The position numbers were made by a program, and so were the translations under genes. The notes beneath the pieces were generated by a model. That model was not told the DNA's origin and made no database searches. It was given only the letters and a program-made list of their open reading frames with translations. DNA of 64,000 nucleotides from Helicobacter cinaedi CCUG 18818 = ATCC BAA-847. Its GTDB lineage: Bacteria > Campylobacterota > Campylobacteria > Campylobacterales > Helicobacteraceae. The DNA lies in contig NZ_DS990393.1 in the NCBI RefSeq assembly GCF_000155475.1, positions 1-64,000 on the forward strand. The letters are read 5' to 3'. This document shows positions 1 through 8,629 of the stretch, one piece after another (the first letter of the stretch is position 1; each line of letters starts with the position of its first letter).

Positions 1-343
1 TAGACTAGAAGCTCAATCAAATGGGAGTGAAATAATACATACTTAAAGCTTAAGGGGGGCTTAAGTAGAAATGGAATCTAATGCTTCTTTTCAAAAAAAC
101 CTTTACATAAGCCCAAAAAACCCACACACTGCCACAAAATCAATATTTTTTTGTATTTTGATAATTCCCCCACCCCAACACATATTTTTGCTTAATCACT
201 TTAGAAACTTATTATCTTTAAAGCCTAGCAACTTTTACCACACCCTAACAATATAATAAGAATCTTATGATAGAATCTCCGCTTACAAATTATGTGTAAT
301 GACACAGCACAACACATCTTAACATCAAAAATAAAGGCACATT
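1..343. other. Intergenic region upstream of panD
   Basis: No convincing gene is seen here. The stretch is A/T-rich, with a G6 run flanked by two CTTAAG words near position 50-65 and pyrimidine-rich runs through 120-190. A short forward open frame (71-256) has no ribosome-binding site and a low-complexity, Phe/Pro/Ile-rich translation, so it is not called. Two AGAATCT words lie near 260-275, and a -10-like TAGAAT lies in the same place about 75 bases before panD. A panD promoter there is an inference only. Confidence 0.5.
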
Positions 344-706
344 ATGCAATTTGAAATGCTCTATTCCAAGATTCACCGCGCACAAGTCAGTGATGCTAAT
401 CTCAATTATGTGGGTTCAATTACCATAGAAAAAAATCTTGCCAAAAGTGCAAAACTTCTAGCAGGTATGAAAGTAGAGATTCTAAACATCAATAATGGCG
501 AACGATTTAGCACTTATGTCATTTATGGCGACAAAAAGGGCGAGATTTGTCTCAATGGTGCTGCGGCTAGAAAGGCACAAGTGGGGGATATTATCATCAT
601 CGTAGCCTATGCCACATACAGTCAAGAAGAGTTGCAAAGCTATCAGCCTACAATCGTGCAAGTTGGGGCAAATAATGAGATTCTATCCATAACAAGCGAG
701 GTGTGA
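344..706 (+). CDS. panD: Aspartate 1-decarboxylase
   Basis: This is the pyruvoyl-dependent enzyme that converts L-aspartate to beta-alanine for pantothenate and coenzyme A synthesis in the cytoplasm. The 120-residue product has the family's usual length. It carries the self-processing site G24-S25 within a YVGSIT context, where cleavage generates the pyruvoyl group, and the N-terminal FEMLYSKIH block with conserved K9 and H11. The start follows an AAAGGCAC element. The stop is one base before the next gene, and the panD-ybaB pairing also occurs in H. pylori as I recall. Confidence 0.96.
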   Translation: MQFEMLYSKIHRAQVSDANLNYVGSITIEKNLAKSAKLLAGMKVEILNINNGERFSTYVIYGDKKGEICLNGAAARKAQVGDIIIIVAYATYSQEELQSYQPTIVQVGANNEILSITSEV

Positions 707-707
707 A

Positions 708-1031
708 ATGTTTGATCCAAGTCAATTTGGAGCAATGCTAGGCTCTATGCAAGATTCCATAAAAGAGCTAGAAGAACGCAATCAGCAAACCACCCTCACA
801 GCAAAAAGTGGCGGTGGGCTAGTGAGTATAAGTGCTAATGGCAATGGAGAGATTATTGATATTAGTATTGATGATAGTTTGCTTGAGGATAAAGAATCGC
901 TTCAGATTCTGCTGATGAGTGCCTTTAATGACCTTCGCAAGAGTGTGGAAGAAAATCGTCAATCAAGTGCTATGAATCTCCTTGGCAACCTTGGAGGATT
1001 AAATATTTTTGGTGGTAAGAATAATGCTTAA
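708..1031 (+). CDS. YbaB/EbfC-family nucleoid-associated protein
   Basis: This is a small DNA-binding protein of the YbaB/EbfC family (107 residues). Family members form dimers shaped like tweezers that bind DNA and help organise the nucleoid. The centre shows the typical pattern: an early helix (residues about 10-28), then a segment like [22 protein letters not shown], then a helix that includes [16 protein letters not shown] short Gly/Asn-rich tail follows. It is translationally linked to panD and overlaps the next gene by 8 bases. In many bacteria ybaB sits beside recR, but here recR is about 34 kb away. Confidence 0.9.
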   Translation: MFDPSQFGAMLGSMQDSIKELEERNQQTTLTAKSGGGLVSISANGNGEIIDISIDDSLLEDKESLQILLMSAFNDLRKSVEENRQSSAMNLLGNLGGLNIFGGKNNA

Positions 1032-2082
1032 GCACATAATGCTATTAGCAACGCTTATCCTTAGCCTGTGTAGCCACGCCTTTGCCTATGATTATTCCCA
1101 TTGTGTTAAATACTTCAAAGCTGCTAGCACACCTGTGGATTCAAGCTACGCCATAAGTCTTAAAGTCGGCACAACACAACATCATATTTTATATGCCAAA
1201 ACACCCCCTAAAAATGTAAAGATTCTAAAAGCCGACCCATTTGTGGGACTTTATCTCCTAGCTCTCCCAAAAACCAAGCAAAGCTATGAGCTTCTCCCAC
1301 TTGATACACGCACCCTAAATGATAAAAAACTCGCCATCATTTCGCTCAGTCACACCCCAAGCATCGGGCATATTACAAAGCGACAAAATGGCTTTATAGA
1401 CTACGCAGGATTTTCAAACAAAACCTCACAAAACGGCGTCCTAGGCAATATCTGCTATCAAATCTATGGCTTGGGTGTTGGCAACAATGGCTTCATAGAA
1501 AAAAAATATATTGATAGATTCTTAAATCAAAAATCAGCCTACTACGGCGATTTAGGCATACGATTTTATTCTCAAAAGCCTATTGTGAGTTTCATTGATC
1601 CATTTTTTCCAAACAATCCCTTTCAGCCCCAAGATGAGATCGTAAGCATTAATGGCACGAAAGTTTCAAATAGTGGGCAGATAGAGTGGATTATGAGTAA
1701 TCTCAAAAAAGATTCTCAAGCCAAAGTGCTTATAAAACGCAGCGACAAAACGATGACACTGCTTGTGAAAGTCAATCAACGCTATGGCGGATTCTTATTA
1801 AGAGAGACTTTTTTAGAACGCTTTGGTATCACCCTAAATGATGAGATGATTATCCAAAGCACAAACCTCGCCATTGCTGGACGCTTTAGCCAACTAAGAG
1901 TGAATGATAAGATTCTATTTATTAATAAAAATCCCATTATCACACAAGCCACAGATACTACGCATAAACGCTTTGAACGCTTGAAAATGCTTCTTTCACA
2001 AGCATCATTTAATGAAGAGTTTGATGGTAAGATTCAGCTGCTTATCCTGCGTGATGGGCTTGAGATTTTTATCAAAATATAG
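1024..2082 (+). CDS. Exported PDZ-domain protein
   Basis: The 352-residue protein begins with a signal peptide ([11 protein letters not shown]... with a likely cut after HAFA) and is therefore probably periplasmic. A PDZ-like module lies around residues 180-255, with the pattern [21 protein letters not shown] followed by a [12 protein letters not shown] strand. A second, weaker copy near the C-terminus has [15 protein letters not shown]-like features (here [16 protein letters not shown]). No protease catalytic triad is visible. I chose the ATG at 1024, which overlaps the ybaB stop, rather than the TTG/GTG codons just upstream, because the signal peptide starts cleanly there. The specific role is unknown; scaffolding or binding of envelope peptides is an inference. 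Confidence 0.8.
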   Translation: MLKHIMLLATLILSLCSHAFAYDYSHCVKYFKAASTPVDSSYAISLKVGTTQHHILYAKTPPKNVKILKADPFVGLYLLALPKTKQSYELLPLDTRTLNDKKLAIISLSHTPSIGHITKRQNGFIDYAGFSNKTSQNGVLGNICYQIYGLGVGNNGFIEKKYIDRFLNQKSAYYGDLGIRFYSQKPIVSFIDPFFPNNPFQPQDEIVSINGTKVSNSGQIEWIMSNLKKDSQAKVLIKRSDKTMTLLVKVNQRYGGFLLRETFLERFGITLNDEMIIQSTNLAIAGRFSQLRVNDKILFINKNPIITQATDTTHKRFERLKMLLSQASFNEEFDGKIQLLILRDGLEIFIKI

Positions 2083-2090
2083 GGGGAAAA

Positions 2091-2960
2091 ATGCAGCACA
2101 TCACAGAAATTTTACACGATTTTGAATCTTTTCTTTTAGCCCAAGCCCCGCAGATTCCAAGCTTTCATCAGCATTATGAAAAAGCCGTGTGGGAAATGGT
2201 GCAAAATGGCGGCAAAAGATTCCGCCCTGCTCTTGTTTTTAGCGTTCTTAATGCTCTTGCCCCACAGCTTGTAAAAAATGCCTTTCTTCCAGCTTTAAGC
2301 ATTGAGTGTATTCACACTTATTCGCTTATCCACGATGATTTGCCCTGTATGGATAATGCCTCTTTGCGGCGGGGACACCCTACATTGCATACAAAGTATG
2401 GAGAAACTCTAGCCCTACTTGTAGGCGATGGACTAAATACCTATGCCTTTGCCTTGCTCGCTCAAGCTAGGCTTGATTCACAACTCAAACTCGCTCTCAT
2501 AGAATCTTTAGCCATAAATGCCGGGATTGGCGGAATGGTGCTAGGGCAAATGCTTGATTGTGAGTTTGAAAATCAAGCTCTAGCCCTAGAGCAACTCCAA
2601 ACTATCCATACTAATAAAACCGCTAAACTCATCGCCACTTCATTAGAGTTTGGCGCTATCATTGCAAATGCAGATTCTAAACTCCGCAAGGCTTTGTATG
2701 ACTTTGGTTTGAAGCTTGGCGTATATTTTCAGCTCCGCGATGACATCATTGATATATGTCAAGATTCAAGCCAAGCGGGGAAAACAACGCAAAATGACAG
2801 CCATAAAAATAGCTATGTCAATTTGCTAGGCTTAGATGGGGCAAGAGCGGAGTTTCATAGACAAAGGCAAAACTTGCAACAAGAGCTAAAAAGCTTTGAA
2901 TCTAGCATAGCTCAAAGCCTAAACACGCTTTTAGAAAACTATTTTCAAGACATTGTATAA
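2091..2960 (+). CDS. ispA: Polyprenyl synthetase (farnesyl/geranyl diphosphate synthase type)
   Basis: The protein condenses isopentenyl diphosphate with allylic diphosphates to make the C15/C20 precursor for quinones and undecaprenyl phosphate. Its 289 residues match the short-chain family. The first aspartate-rich motif is DDLPCMD (D82, D83, D88) followed by RRGHPT, and the second is DDIID near residue 217. The GGKRFRP block near residue 40 binds the homoallylic substrate. It has an AGGGGGAAAA-type ribosome site 9 bases after the PDZ gene and is followed 9 bases later by surE, an ispA-surE order that I recall from H. pylori. The chain length of the product cannot be fixed by eye. Confidence 0.93.
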   Translation: MQHITEILHDFESFLLAQAPQIPSFHQHYEKAVWEMVQNGGKRFRPALVFSVLNALAPQLVKNAFLPALSIECIHTYSLIHDDLPCMDNASLRRGHPTLHTKYGETLALLVGDGLNTYAFALLAQARLDSQLKLALIESLAINAGIGGMVLGQMLDCEFENQALALEQLQTIHTNKTAKLIATSLEFGAIIANADSKLRKALYDFGLKLGVYFQLRDDIIDICQDSSQAGKTTQNDSHKNSYVNLLGLDGARAEFHRQRQNLQQELKSFESSIAQSLNTLLENYFQDIV

Positions 2961-2969
2961 AGGAAACAA

Positions 2970-3758
2970 ATGAAAAAAATCTTACTCACAAATGATGATG
3001 GCTTTGATTCTAGCGGACTGCTCGCACTTAAAGAAGCCCTACAGAATCTAGCTCACATTACCATTGTAGCTCCAGCAAGTGAAAAATCCGCCTGCGGACA
3101 CGGGCTAACTCTCACGCGTCCTTTAAGCTTTGTGCGGATTGATGATGATTTTTACAAGCTTGAAGATGGCACACCAAGCGATTGTGTGTATCTAGCCCTT
3201 CATTCACTCTATCAGCAAAAACCTGATTTGGTCATTTCTGGGATTAATCTAGGCTCAAATATGGGAGAGGATATTACCTATTCTGGCACGGCTGCTGGGG
3301 CTATGGAGGCGTGTATCCAAGGGGTGCCTTCCATTGCGATTTCACAGCTTATGCCTGATAAAAATCGCTCTAAACATTTTGATTTTTCACTTGCCAAGCA
3401 GTGTATTGCTGAAGTTGTAGAGATGATTTTTTCGCGTGGCTATCCATTGGGAGAGCGTAAATTTTTAAATATCAATATCCCGCATATTCCGCCAAAAGAC
3501 TGCAAGGGCTATAAAATCACGCAAATGGGGCATAGAATCTATGCTGATGACGCACAGGTGCATAGAAACCCACGCGGACAGGAATACTATTGGCTAGGAT
3601 TGCACCCATTGCAGTGGGAAGAACGCGCTGATACACCCTTTGCTAATGGCTCTGATTTTAACGCAACACATAACAAATACATCTCCATAACGCCCATTAA
3701 GCTTGATATGACAAGCTATGAAGATAGCAAAAATCTTGAATCTTGGATACAAAAATGA
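2970..3758 (+). CDS. surE: 5'/3'-nucleotidase SurE
   Basis: This metal-dependent nucleoside monophosphate phosphatase of the SurE family (262 residues) has a role in stationary-phase survival. The N-terminus has the diagnostic ILLTNDDG motif (D9, D10), and later blocks include APASEKSACGHGLTL, the GTPSDCVYL region and the strongly conserved VISGINLGSNMGEDITYSGTA stretch (described here in parts) that forms the active site. An AAAGGAAAC ribosome site precedes the ATG. The TGA stop overlaps the ATG of the next gene (ATGA), implying coupled translation. Confidence 0.95.
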   Translation: MKKILLTNDDGFDSSGLLALKEALQNLAHITIVAPASEKSACGHGLTLTRPLSFVRIDDDFYKLEDGTPSDCVYLALHSLYQQKPDLVISGINLGSNMGEDITYSGTAAGAMEACIQGVPSIAISQLMPDKNRSKHFDFSLAKQCIAEVVEMIFSRGYPLGERKFLNINIPHIPPKDCKGYKITQMGHRIYADDAQVHRNPRGQEYYWLGLHPLQWEERADTPFANGSDFNATHNKYISITPIKLDMTSYEDSKNLESWIQK

Positions 3759-4438
3759 GTGAAATTATTGATAGATACACGCGTTCTAGAATCTTGTTTG
3801 GAGAAAGCTTTAAATCCATACAACAAAAAAGCGTCATTATCTTTGGCGTAGGCGGTGTGGGGAGCTTTGTGGTGGATTGTTTATACAGAAGTGGGCTAGT
3901 GAATATTACAATCGTGGATAAAGATAGCTTTGATGTTACAAATCAAAATCGCCAAATTGGCTCTGAACATATCAATGAGCCAAAGGTGCTCGTCTTAGCT
4001 AAACTCTATCCGGGCATTACGCCATTACAAAAATGCGTAGATAAAGCATTTTTAAGCGAATTTGACATTATGAGATTTGATTATATTGTTGATGCTATTG
4101 ATGATATTGATGCCAAAGTTCAAATCGCTAAAATCGCTTCAAATAAGCCATTAGGTCAATATATCGTATCCACAGGCAGTGCTAAAAAGCTAAGTCCCCT
4201 GCATATATGCGTGGCGAGTGTATGGAAAAGCTATGGCGATAAATTTGCGAGAAAATTCCGCGATAATCTCAAAAAAGCAGGAATAAAAAAGAATTTTAAG
4301 GTTGTCTTTAGCCCAGAAGTGCCAAAATGCAAGGCTTTAGGGAGCTTTAGTGCGGTAACGGCGAGCTTTGGGCTAACCATCGCAAGTGAAATTATCCAAG
4401 ATATACTTAAACACACACAAGGAGACCAAAATGCGTGA
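3755..4438 (+). CDS. tcdA: ThiF/TcdA-like tRNA threonylcarbamoyladenosine dehydratase
   Basis: The 227-residue protein is an E1-like (ThiF/MoeB) ATP-dependent enzyme of the TcdA type, which cyclises t6A to ct6A at position 37 of tRNAs. It shows the nucleotide-binding GVGGVGS loop (residues about 28-34), the DKDSFDVTNQNRQ motif characteristic of TcdA, and the DAIDDIDAK block. No C-terminal rhodanese domain and no MoeB-type zinc cysteine pairs are seen, so MoeB is less likely although such genes have been labelled moeB. It starts at the ATG that overlaps the surE stop. Confidence 0.85.
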   Translation: MSEIIDRYTRSRILFGESFKSIQQKSVIIFGVGGVGSFVVDCLYRSGLVNITIVDKDSFDVTNQNRQIGSEHINEPKVLVLAKLYPGITPLQKCVDKAFLSEFDIMRFDYIVDAIDDIDAKVQIAKIASNKPLGQYIVSTGSAKKLSPLHICVASVWKSYGDKFARKFRDNLKKAGIKKNFKVVFSPEVPKCKALGSFSAVTASFGLTIASEIIQDILKHTQGDQNA

Positions 4439-4595
4439 ATATGATGACTACAATGATGAATATGATGACTTAGAGCAAGATTCAGATTTTGACGGAGACT
4501 TTTACGATGATGAGGAAGAGGACTTCCGCCATAGTGGGTATGATGATGATGACTATGCAAACCCTGATGATGAATATGATGATGAAGGCGAGTAA
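4431..4595 (+). CDS. Ultra-acidic 54-residue protein
   Basis: This short gene is supported by an AAGGAGA ribosome site 4-10 bases before its ATG, by an 8-base overlap with the tcdA-like gene and by a 6-base gap to aguB. Of 54 residues, 29 are Asp or Glu, with 7 Tyr and almost no basic residues (two Arg, one His). The sequence is built from DD/DDE/YDD repeats and should be disordered. No domain is recognised. Such proteins can act as DNA mimics, charge buffers or metal/cation binders, but nothing here decides among these. I recall a small unknown gene in the same place in H. pylori, which suggests it is real and conserved. Confidence 0.75.
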   Translation: MREYDDYNDEYDDLEQDSDFDGDFYDDEEEDFRHSGYDDDDYANPDDEYDDEGE

Positions 4596-4601
4596 GAATC
4601 T

Positions 4602-5489
4602 ATGAAAAGCACAAAACTTCAAGTGGCACTTTTGCAGCAAAACTACAAAGGCGAGAAAAAGGCGATGCTAGATTCTACCACCTCACTTATCCAACAAGCC
4701 GCAGAATCCGGTGCAAAGCTTGTGGCATTACAAGAGCTCCACACAAGAGAATACTTCTGCCAAAGTGAAGATCCTAAGTTTTTTGACTATGCCAATGATT
4801 TTAAAGCTGATATTGCTTATTTTAGCAACATTGCCAAAAAGCATAAGATAGTGCTACTCACTTCACTTTTTGAAAGACGCACCGCTGGAATCTACCACAA
4901 CACCGCCGTTGTCTTTGACACAGATGGAAGCATTGCAGGAAAATACCGCAAAATGCACATTCCTGATGACCCGCAGTTTTATGAGAAGTTTTACTTCACG
5001 CCCGGCGACTTGGGCTTTGAGCCGATACAAACAAGCCTTGGCAAACTTGGTGTCTTAATCTGCTGGGATCAGTGGTATCCTGAGGCGGCTAGGATAATGG
5101 CGTTAAAAGGAGCGGGGATTCTCATCTACCCCACAGCGATTGGCTGGTTTGATGAAGATTCACTAGAAGAAAAAAAGCGTCAAAAAGAGGCGTGGATAGC
5201 CGTACAAAGGGGGCATAGTGTGGCTAATGGACTGCCAACCCTTGCGATAAACCGCGTAGGATTTGAAAAAGATAATAGTGGCAACGCACAAGGCATACGC
5301 TTTTGGGGTTCTAGCTTTGCCTTTGATGCACAAGGGGCATTACTCGCACAAGGAAGCGAAGATAAAGAAGAGATTATTAGTGTTGAGATTGATTTAAGTA
5401 GGAGCGAGGAAGTCCGTCGTATGTGGCCATTTTTACGCGATAGACGGATAGAATCTTATAAGCCAATGCTAAAAAGATTCTGCGATTAG
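4602..5489 (+). CDS. aguB: N-carbamoylputrescine amidase (nitrilase superfamily)
   Basis: This carbon-nitrogen hydrolase (295 residues) is expected to convert N-carbamoylputrescine to putrescine, CO2 and ammonia in the agmatine route. The catalytic triad is visible: Glu45 in ALQELH, Lys117 in YRKMHIPDD and Cys154 in LICWDQWYPEAAR. The YFCQSED and YFTPGDLGF segments are typical of the AguB subgroup rather than of biotinidases or aliphatic amidases. It lies at the end of the forward gene run and converges on the minus-strand nuclease gene. Older annotations of this family read beta-alanine synthetase. Confidence 0.9.
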   Translation: MKSTKLQVALLQQNYKGEKKAMLDSTTSLIQQAAESGAKLVALQELHTREYFCQSEDPKFFDYANDFKADIAYFSNIAKKHKIVLLTSLFERRTAGIYHNTAVVFDTDGSIAGKYRKMHIPDDPQFYEKFYFTPGDLGFEPIQTSLGKLGVLICWDQWYPEAARIMALKGAGILIYPTAIGWFDEDSLEEKKRQKEAWIAVQRGHSVANGLPTLAINRVGFEKDNSGNAQGIRFWGSSFAFDAQGALLAQGSEDKEEIISVEIDLSRSEEVRRMWPFLRDRRIESYKPMLKRFCD

Positions 5490-5495
5490 AAGCGT

Positions 5496-5595
5496 TTAGG
5501 CACCATTCATCTCTTTGAAACCAATAAGGTAGGTAAATAGCTTGTTAAAATTTTTCTTGCTTTCTTGTGAGAGTTTTTCTTTTAGATTCTCTGTG
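5496..5595 (-). other. Out-of-frame C-terminal coding remnant of the OLD-like nuclease
   Basis: Past the last in-frame codons of the nuclease gene, the minus-strand sequence stays open in the alternative frame down to a TAA at 5496-5498. It encodes a coherent helical tail (NTENLKEKLSQESKK then NFNKLFTYLIGFKEMNGA). One extra A on the coding strand, either in the A5 run (T5 on the plus strand, 5596-5600) or in the A7 run (T7, 5658-5664), would join it to give an uninterrupted 836-codon gene. The joined protein would read ...SQACLKNTENLKEK... at the first site. I take this as a true or sequencing-derived frameshift. Confidence 0.65.
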
Positions 5596-8005
5596 TTTTT
5601 AAACACGCTTGAGACAATACTTGATCGCTTGTTTTCTTTGCAAGTATCAAAGCCAAATTTTTTTCATCTCCCTTGCTAAATAAAGATTCTATTTTTATTT
5701 TCTCAAGTTTTTCTAAGTCTTTAAAGTCGTCCTTGAAACATTCTTTGTTATCCTTAATGATTGTAAAAGCATCTTTAAGCGTGATGACTGAAATCTTGTT
5801 TTTAAATTTTTCTTCATCTTCAATGCCTTTTTTCATAGCCTTTCCTGCTCCGTCATTATCCACTAGCAAAATGGGGTGGATACGCAATCTTTTTGCAAAA
5901 GTGATGAGATTTTCTGCTTTTTGCTTTTGCTCAGGGCTAAACTGCAACGCTTTATTATCATTTTCATCTCTAGATTCTGTATCATTCCTGCCAAGTCCGC
6001 TAAGAGGCAGAAATACCAGTTTATTAGAATCTTTGTAATCATAAAATTGACTATACGCGTTTAGGATATTATAGTCCATAATGCCCTCTACAAATATAAG
6101 CTTCGTTTTATCAAACTCAATATCTGTCCCCAATGCTTCGCGTATGCTATCAAGCGTATCACTTGCCCCATAGCCTAGCATTGAGAAGTCATTGATAATA
6201 AGTGAGCCTTTTGGATTTGGATTTTCTATCTCGCTAGATTCTAAAGAGTTTAATGCCTTGACAATCCGCACTTCATCAAGGTGGGTAATATTTAGCATAG
6301 AGGGCGAGTGTGTGGCTATGATAAATAAAATCCCACTTTTCCTGCCATAGTCTTTAAGAAACTTACGCAAATCCTTTTGGGCGGGTATGCTTAGGCTATT
6401 TTCTGGCTCATCAATTAGGACAATATCGCCTCTGCCAATCTCGCCTTTGTAGAGAAAATTAAAAAAGAGATTGAAAAATTTTCTAAAGCCTGTGCTTTGT
6501 CGCTCTAGGTTGATAGTATCACCATTTTTTCTTATACTTAGCTCCACAAACGCAGAATCTAGCTTAATATGAAAGCTATATACAGGCTGCTCCAAGCAAT
6601 ACAAATCATTAAAGCGTTTATCGATTGTGCTTGTAAAAAGCTTGTTAATCTCATTTTGCGTGGTGGTGAGATAATCGCTATCATTTTCTTTATAATCCTC
6701 TTGTATCATCGCTATATCTTCGTCCAAAATTGTAAAAAGTGCTTGAAAAAAGCTCGATTTATTGATCTTGCTAGGCTCTACTTTTAGATCCTTTTTAGCA
6801 ATCGCATTTTCTTTATATAGCACGATATTTGGCAAAAATGTAATATCAAAATGCTCTTTAATAATATCTCTATCCTTTTGTCTTTGCATATCTTTTTGAA
6901 AGCTTTCAAGTGGTGTTTGCAAGAGAGTTTGTAGGCTTGAATTTCTATTGAGATAGTAATCTTCTTCCACCATATTTTGTAAGGTATTATAGTGATTTTG
7001 CAACTCCTTAAATGTTATATCACCTTTGATAGCAGATTCTATGTTTTCCATTTCTTTGCGTGTGTTACTTGAATATGCGTGCTGTTTCATAGCTAAGACA
7101 TTTTTCATATGTTCTCTTGCTCGTTCAGTATCATAATCTCTATATGTTTCCAACTCTTTTGGCAAGTTTGTTTCTAATCCATTAGGTGTTAGTATTGCCC
7201 TAAAAATGTATGATTCCACTTGTGGAGCACTAATGCTTGATTGAGATTCTGTTTGGTTGGATTCTGCTTTTTCAAACTCGCCCTTTAAAAACTCTCGCAA
7301 TTCTTTTGCGTCATCGCAATTTTTGGGAGCTTTAGTATCGCCAATCACAAATTTACAGGCAAGTTTAATTGCTCTGTCTTTGTCTTTAATTTCATTGTAT
7401 TTTTTCTGCACGGCACTAAAACACTTCAATGCCTTGCCGCCTCGATCTACACTGCAAAGTAACATACGATTATGCTCTGGCAAGATAAGGCGGATTTCTT
7501 TCCTATCTCCTGCTTCATCATAGCCATAGATTCCATGTACTTGAGAGCTTTCAAACATATTTTGGATAAATTCACAATACTCCTCTTGCGTATCACTTTC
7601 ATTAAGCTCCACACCTTTTTCTAGGCTACCTTCAGTAAAAAATATCCCAAAAGTTTTACCCGAAAAATTAGAATCTATATCTTGCTCTTGTGTATCTTTT
7701 GTAGATTCTGCTATCTCTTCCAATATCTTTGCATCTGTGATTTTATACTCTAGGGTTAGCTTTGGCTCTTCTTTATGTCTGCGATAGTCTGGTTTGTCGC
7801 TATCTTTTAACTTGGAAACTGCAAGGCTTATCCCATCTAGCACATTGCTTTTCCCATCATTATTGCCACCAAGCAGAATTAATAATCCGCCGATATGCTC
7901 TCCATCAATAGATCCTAGTTGCAATTTATTGCTAAGGTTTTCTTGCTTAGAATCTTTTATGCCTAGATTCCTAAAATTTTCAAATATTATGCTTCGCGTA
8001 TTCAT
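5582..8005 (-). CDS. OLD-like AAA ATPase with C-terminal TOPRIM nuclease domain
   Basis: The 807-residue product resembles overcoming-lysogenization-defect (OLD) nucleases. The Walker A loop is GGNNDGKS (residues 46-53), with N-terminal IIFENFRNLG as in RecF/OLD/SMC-type ATPases. An insert of several hundred residues with coiled-coil character separates it from a signature-like ERQSTGFRKFF, a Walker B VLIDEPENS (about 530) and an H-loop ATHSP (about 565). A TOPRIM domain follows with the acidic residue in FVEGIMD (about 638) and the D-x-D of LVDNDGAG (about 715), so the catalytic residues look intact. It is translated with the upstream helix-turn-helix gene (ATGA overlap). Partner genes of Gabija, a retron or PARIS were not seen. 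An antiviral role is an inference. The 3' end is frameshifted. Confidence 0.8.
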   Translation of the reverse strand: MNTRSIIFENFRNLGIKDSKQENLSNKLQLGSIDGEHIGGLLILLGGNNDGKSNVLDGISLAVSKLKDSDKPDYRRHKEEPKLTLEYKITDAKILEEIAESTKDTQEQDIDSNFSGKTFGIFFTEGSLEKGVELNESDTQEEYCEFIQNMFESSQVHGIYGYDEAGDRKEIRLILPEHNRMLLCSVDRGGKALKCFSAVQKKYNEIKDKDRAIKLACKFVIGDTKAPKNCDDAKELREFLKGEFEKAESNQTESQSSISAPQVESYIFRAILTPNGLETNLPKELETYRDYDTERAREHMKNVLAMKQHAYSSNTRKEMENIESAIKGDITFKELQNHYNTLQNMVEEDYYLNRNSSLQTLLQTPLESFQKDMQRQKDRDIIKEHFDITFLPNIVLYKENAIAKKDLKVEPSKINKSSFFQALFTILDEDIAMIQEDYKENDSDYLTTTQNEINKLFTSTIDKRFNDLYCLEQPVYSFHIKLDSAFVELSIRKNGDTINLERQSTGFRKFFNLFFNFLYKGEIGRGDIVLIDEPENSLSIPAQKDLRKFLKDYGRKSGILFIIATHSPSMLNITHLDEVRIVKALNSLESSEIENPNPKGSLIINDFSMLGYGASDTLDSIREALGTDIEFDKTKLIFVEGIMDYNILNAYSQFYDYKDSNKLVFLPLSGLGRNDTESRDENDNKALQFSPEQKQKAENLITFAKRLRIHPILLVDNDGAGKAMKKGIEDEEKFKNKISVITLKDAFTIIKDNKECFKDDFKDLEKLEKIKIESLFSKGDEKNLALILAKKTSDQVLSQACLKTQRI

Positions 8006-8547
8006 TTTTGCTCCTTTATCTTAATGTCAAGTCGTAAGCCAAGCTTGTTGTAAAGCTCATTTAGTGGCGTGATTTTTGCCACCTCCTCTTCGTTTAATGC
8101 CCTTTTGCTTTTTGCTAGAATCTTTTGACACTCTAGCAAATATTCTAAAATGGGATCTAGCACCTGCGTTTGTGCTACCATATCAATAAATTCTATTTTC
8201 ACACTATTTTCCTTTTTCAAAAGATTTGCAATGATTTGAGTTCTATCCTGCGTGCTTTTTGCTTTTGGCTGCACGAGATTTTCCACGATATAGCTCATTG
8301 CCTTGCTTTTAGTAAGCCCCTTTTCATTCATCACAAAATCAAAGAATTTTAGTAGCTTTCCTTCTATGTTGTCCTTATAGCCTGTCTCATACATTTGTAT
8401 GAATTTGTATGCTGTGGGGCGAGAGATACCTAAGAAGTCCGCTAAATCTACAAGGCGAATCTCAATCTCTTTTAGCCTCTCTCTTAGTAGCTTTGGAGGG
8501 GCTTGACTTGTTTGGTCTGTGTTTGTTTTATTTGTTGGCTTTACCAT
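8002..8547 (-). CDS. Helix-turn-helix protein paired with the OLD-like nuclease
   Basis: The 181-residue protein has a clear helix-turn-helix at residues about 30-52 (IRLVDLADFLGISRPTAYKFI), like regulators whose recognition helix begins SRPTAYK. Lys/Glu-rich helices follow, as does a C-terminal region (residues 125-175) that could mediate binding to the partner. No catalytic domain is recognised. It is the first gene of a two-gene operon with the nuclease and has its own strong promoter and a nearby perfect palindrome, so an autorepressor or antitoxin-like controller is a reasonable inference. Its start follows an AAAAGGATTATT ribosome site. Confidence 0.75.
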   Translation of the reverse strand: MVKPTNKTNTDQTSQAPPKLLRERLKEIEIRLVDLADFLGISRPTAYKFIQMYETGYKDNIEGKLLKFFDFVMNEKGLTKSKAMSYIVENLVQPKAKSTQDRTQIIANLLKKENSVKIEFIDMVAQTQVLDPILEYLLECQKILAKSKRALNEEEVAKITPLNELYNKLGLRLDIKIKEQK

Positions 8548-8598
8548 AATAATCCTTTTAGATTCTAGTTAATATGTTAAGCAATTACAACTTGCGAA

Positions 8599-8627
8599 AT
8601 TATAGCCTTTATAAAATATTTTGTCAA
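8599..8627 (-). promoter_or_regulatory. Consensus sigma70 promoter of the HTH/OLD operon
   Basis: On the minus strand TTGACA (8622-8627) and TATAAT (8599-8604) are separated by exactly 17 bases, a perfect match to the sigma70 consensus. This is uncommon in this lineage, where -35 boxes are usually poorly conserved. The -10 lies about 50 bases before the HTH start codon. Confidence 0.8.
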
Positions 8628-8629
8628 TA

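Noticed and set aside
71-256. Short forward open frame in the first intergenic region
   Set aside because: It lacks a ribosome site and has low-complexity composition typical of a chance frame in an A/T-rich region.
4231-4560. Minus-strand His-rich open frame opposite the acidic gene
   Set aside because: It is the complement of Asp/Tyr-rich codons (GAT/TAT read as ATC/ATA and CAT), has no ribosome site and overlaps two well-supported genes.
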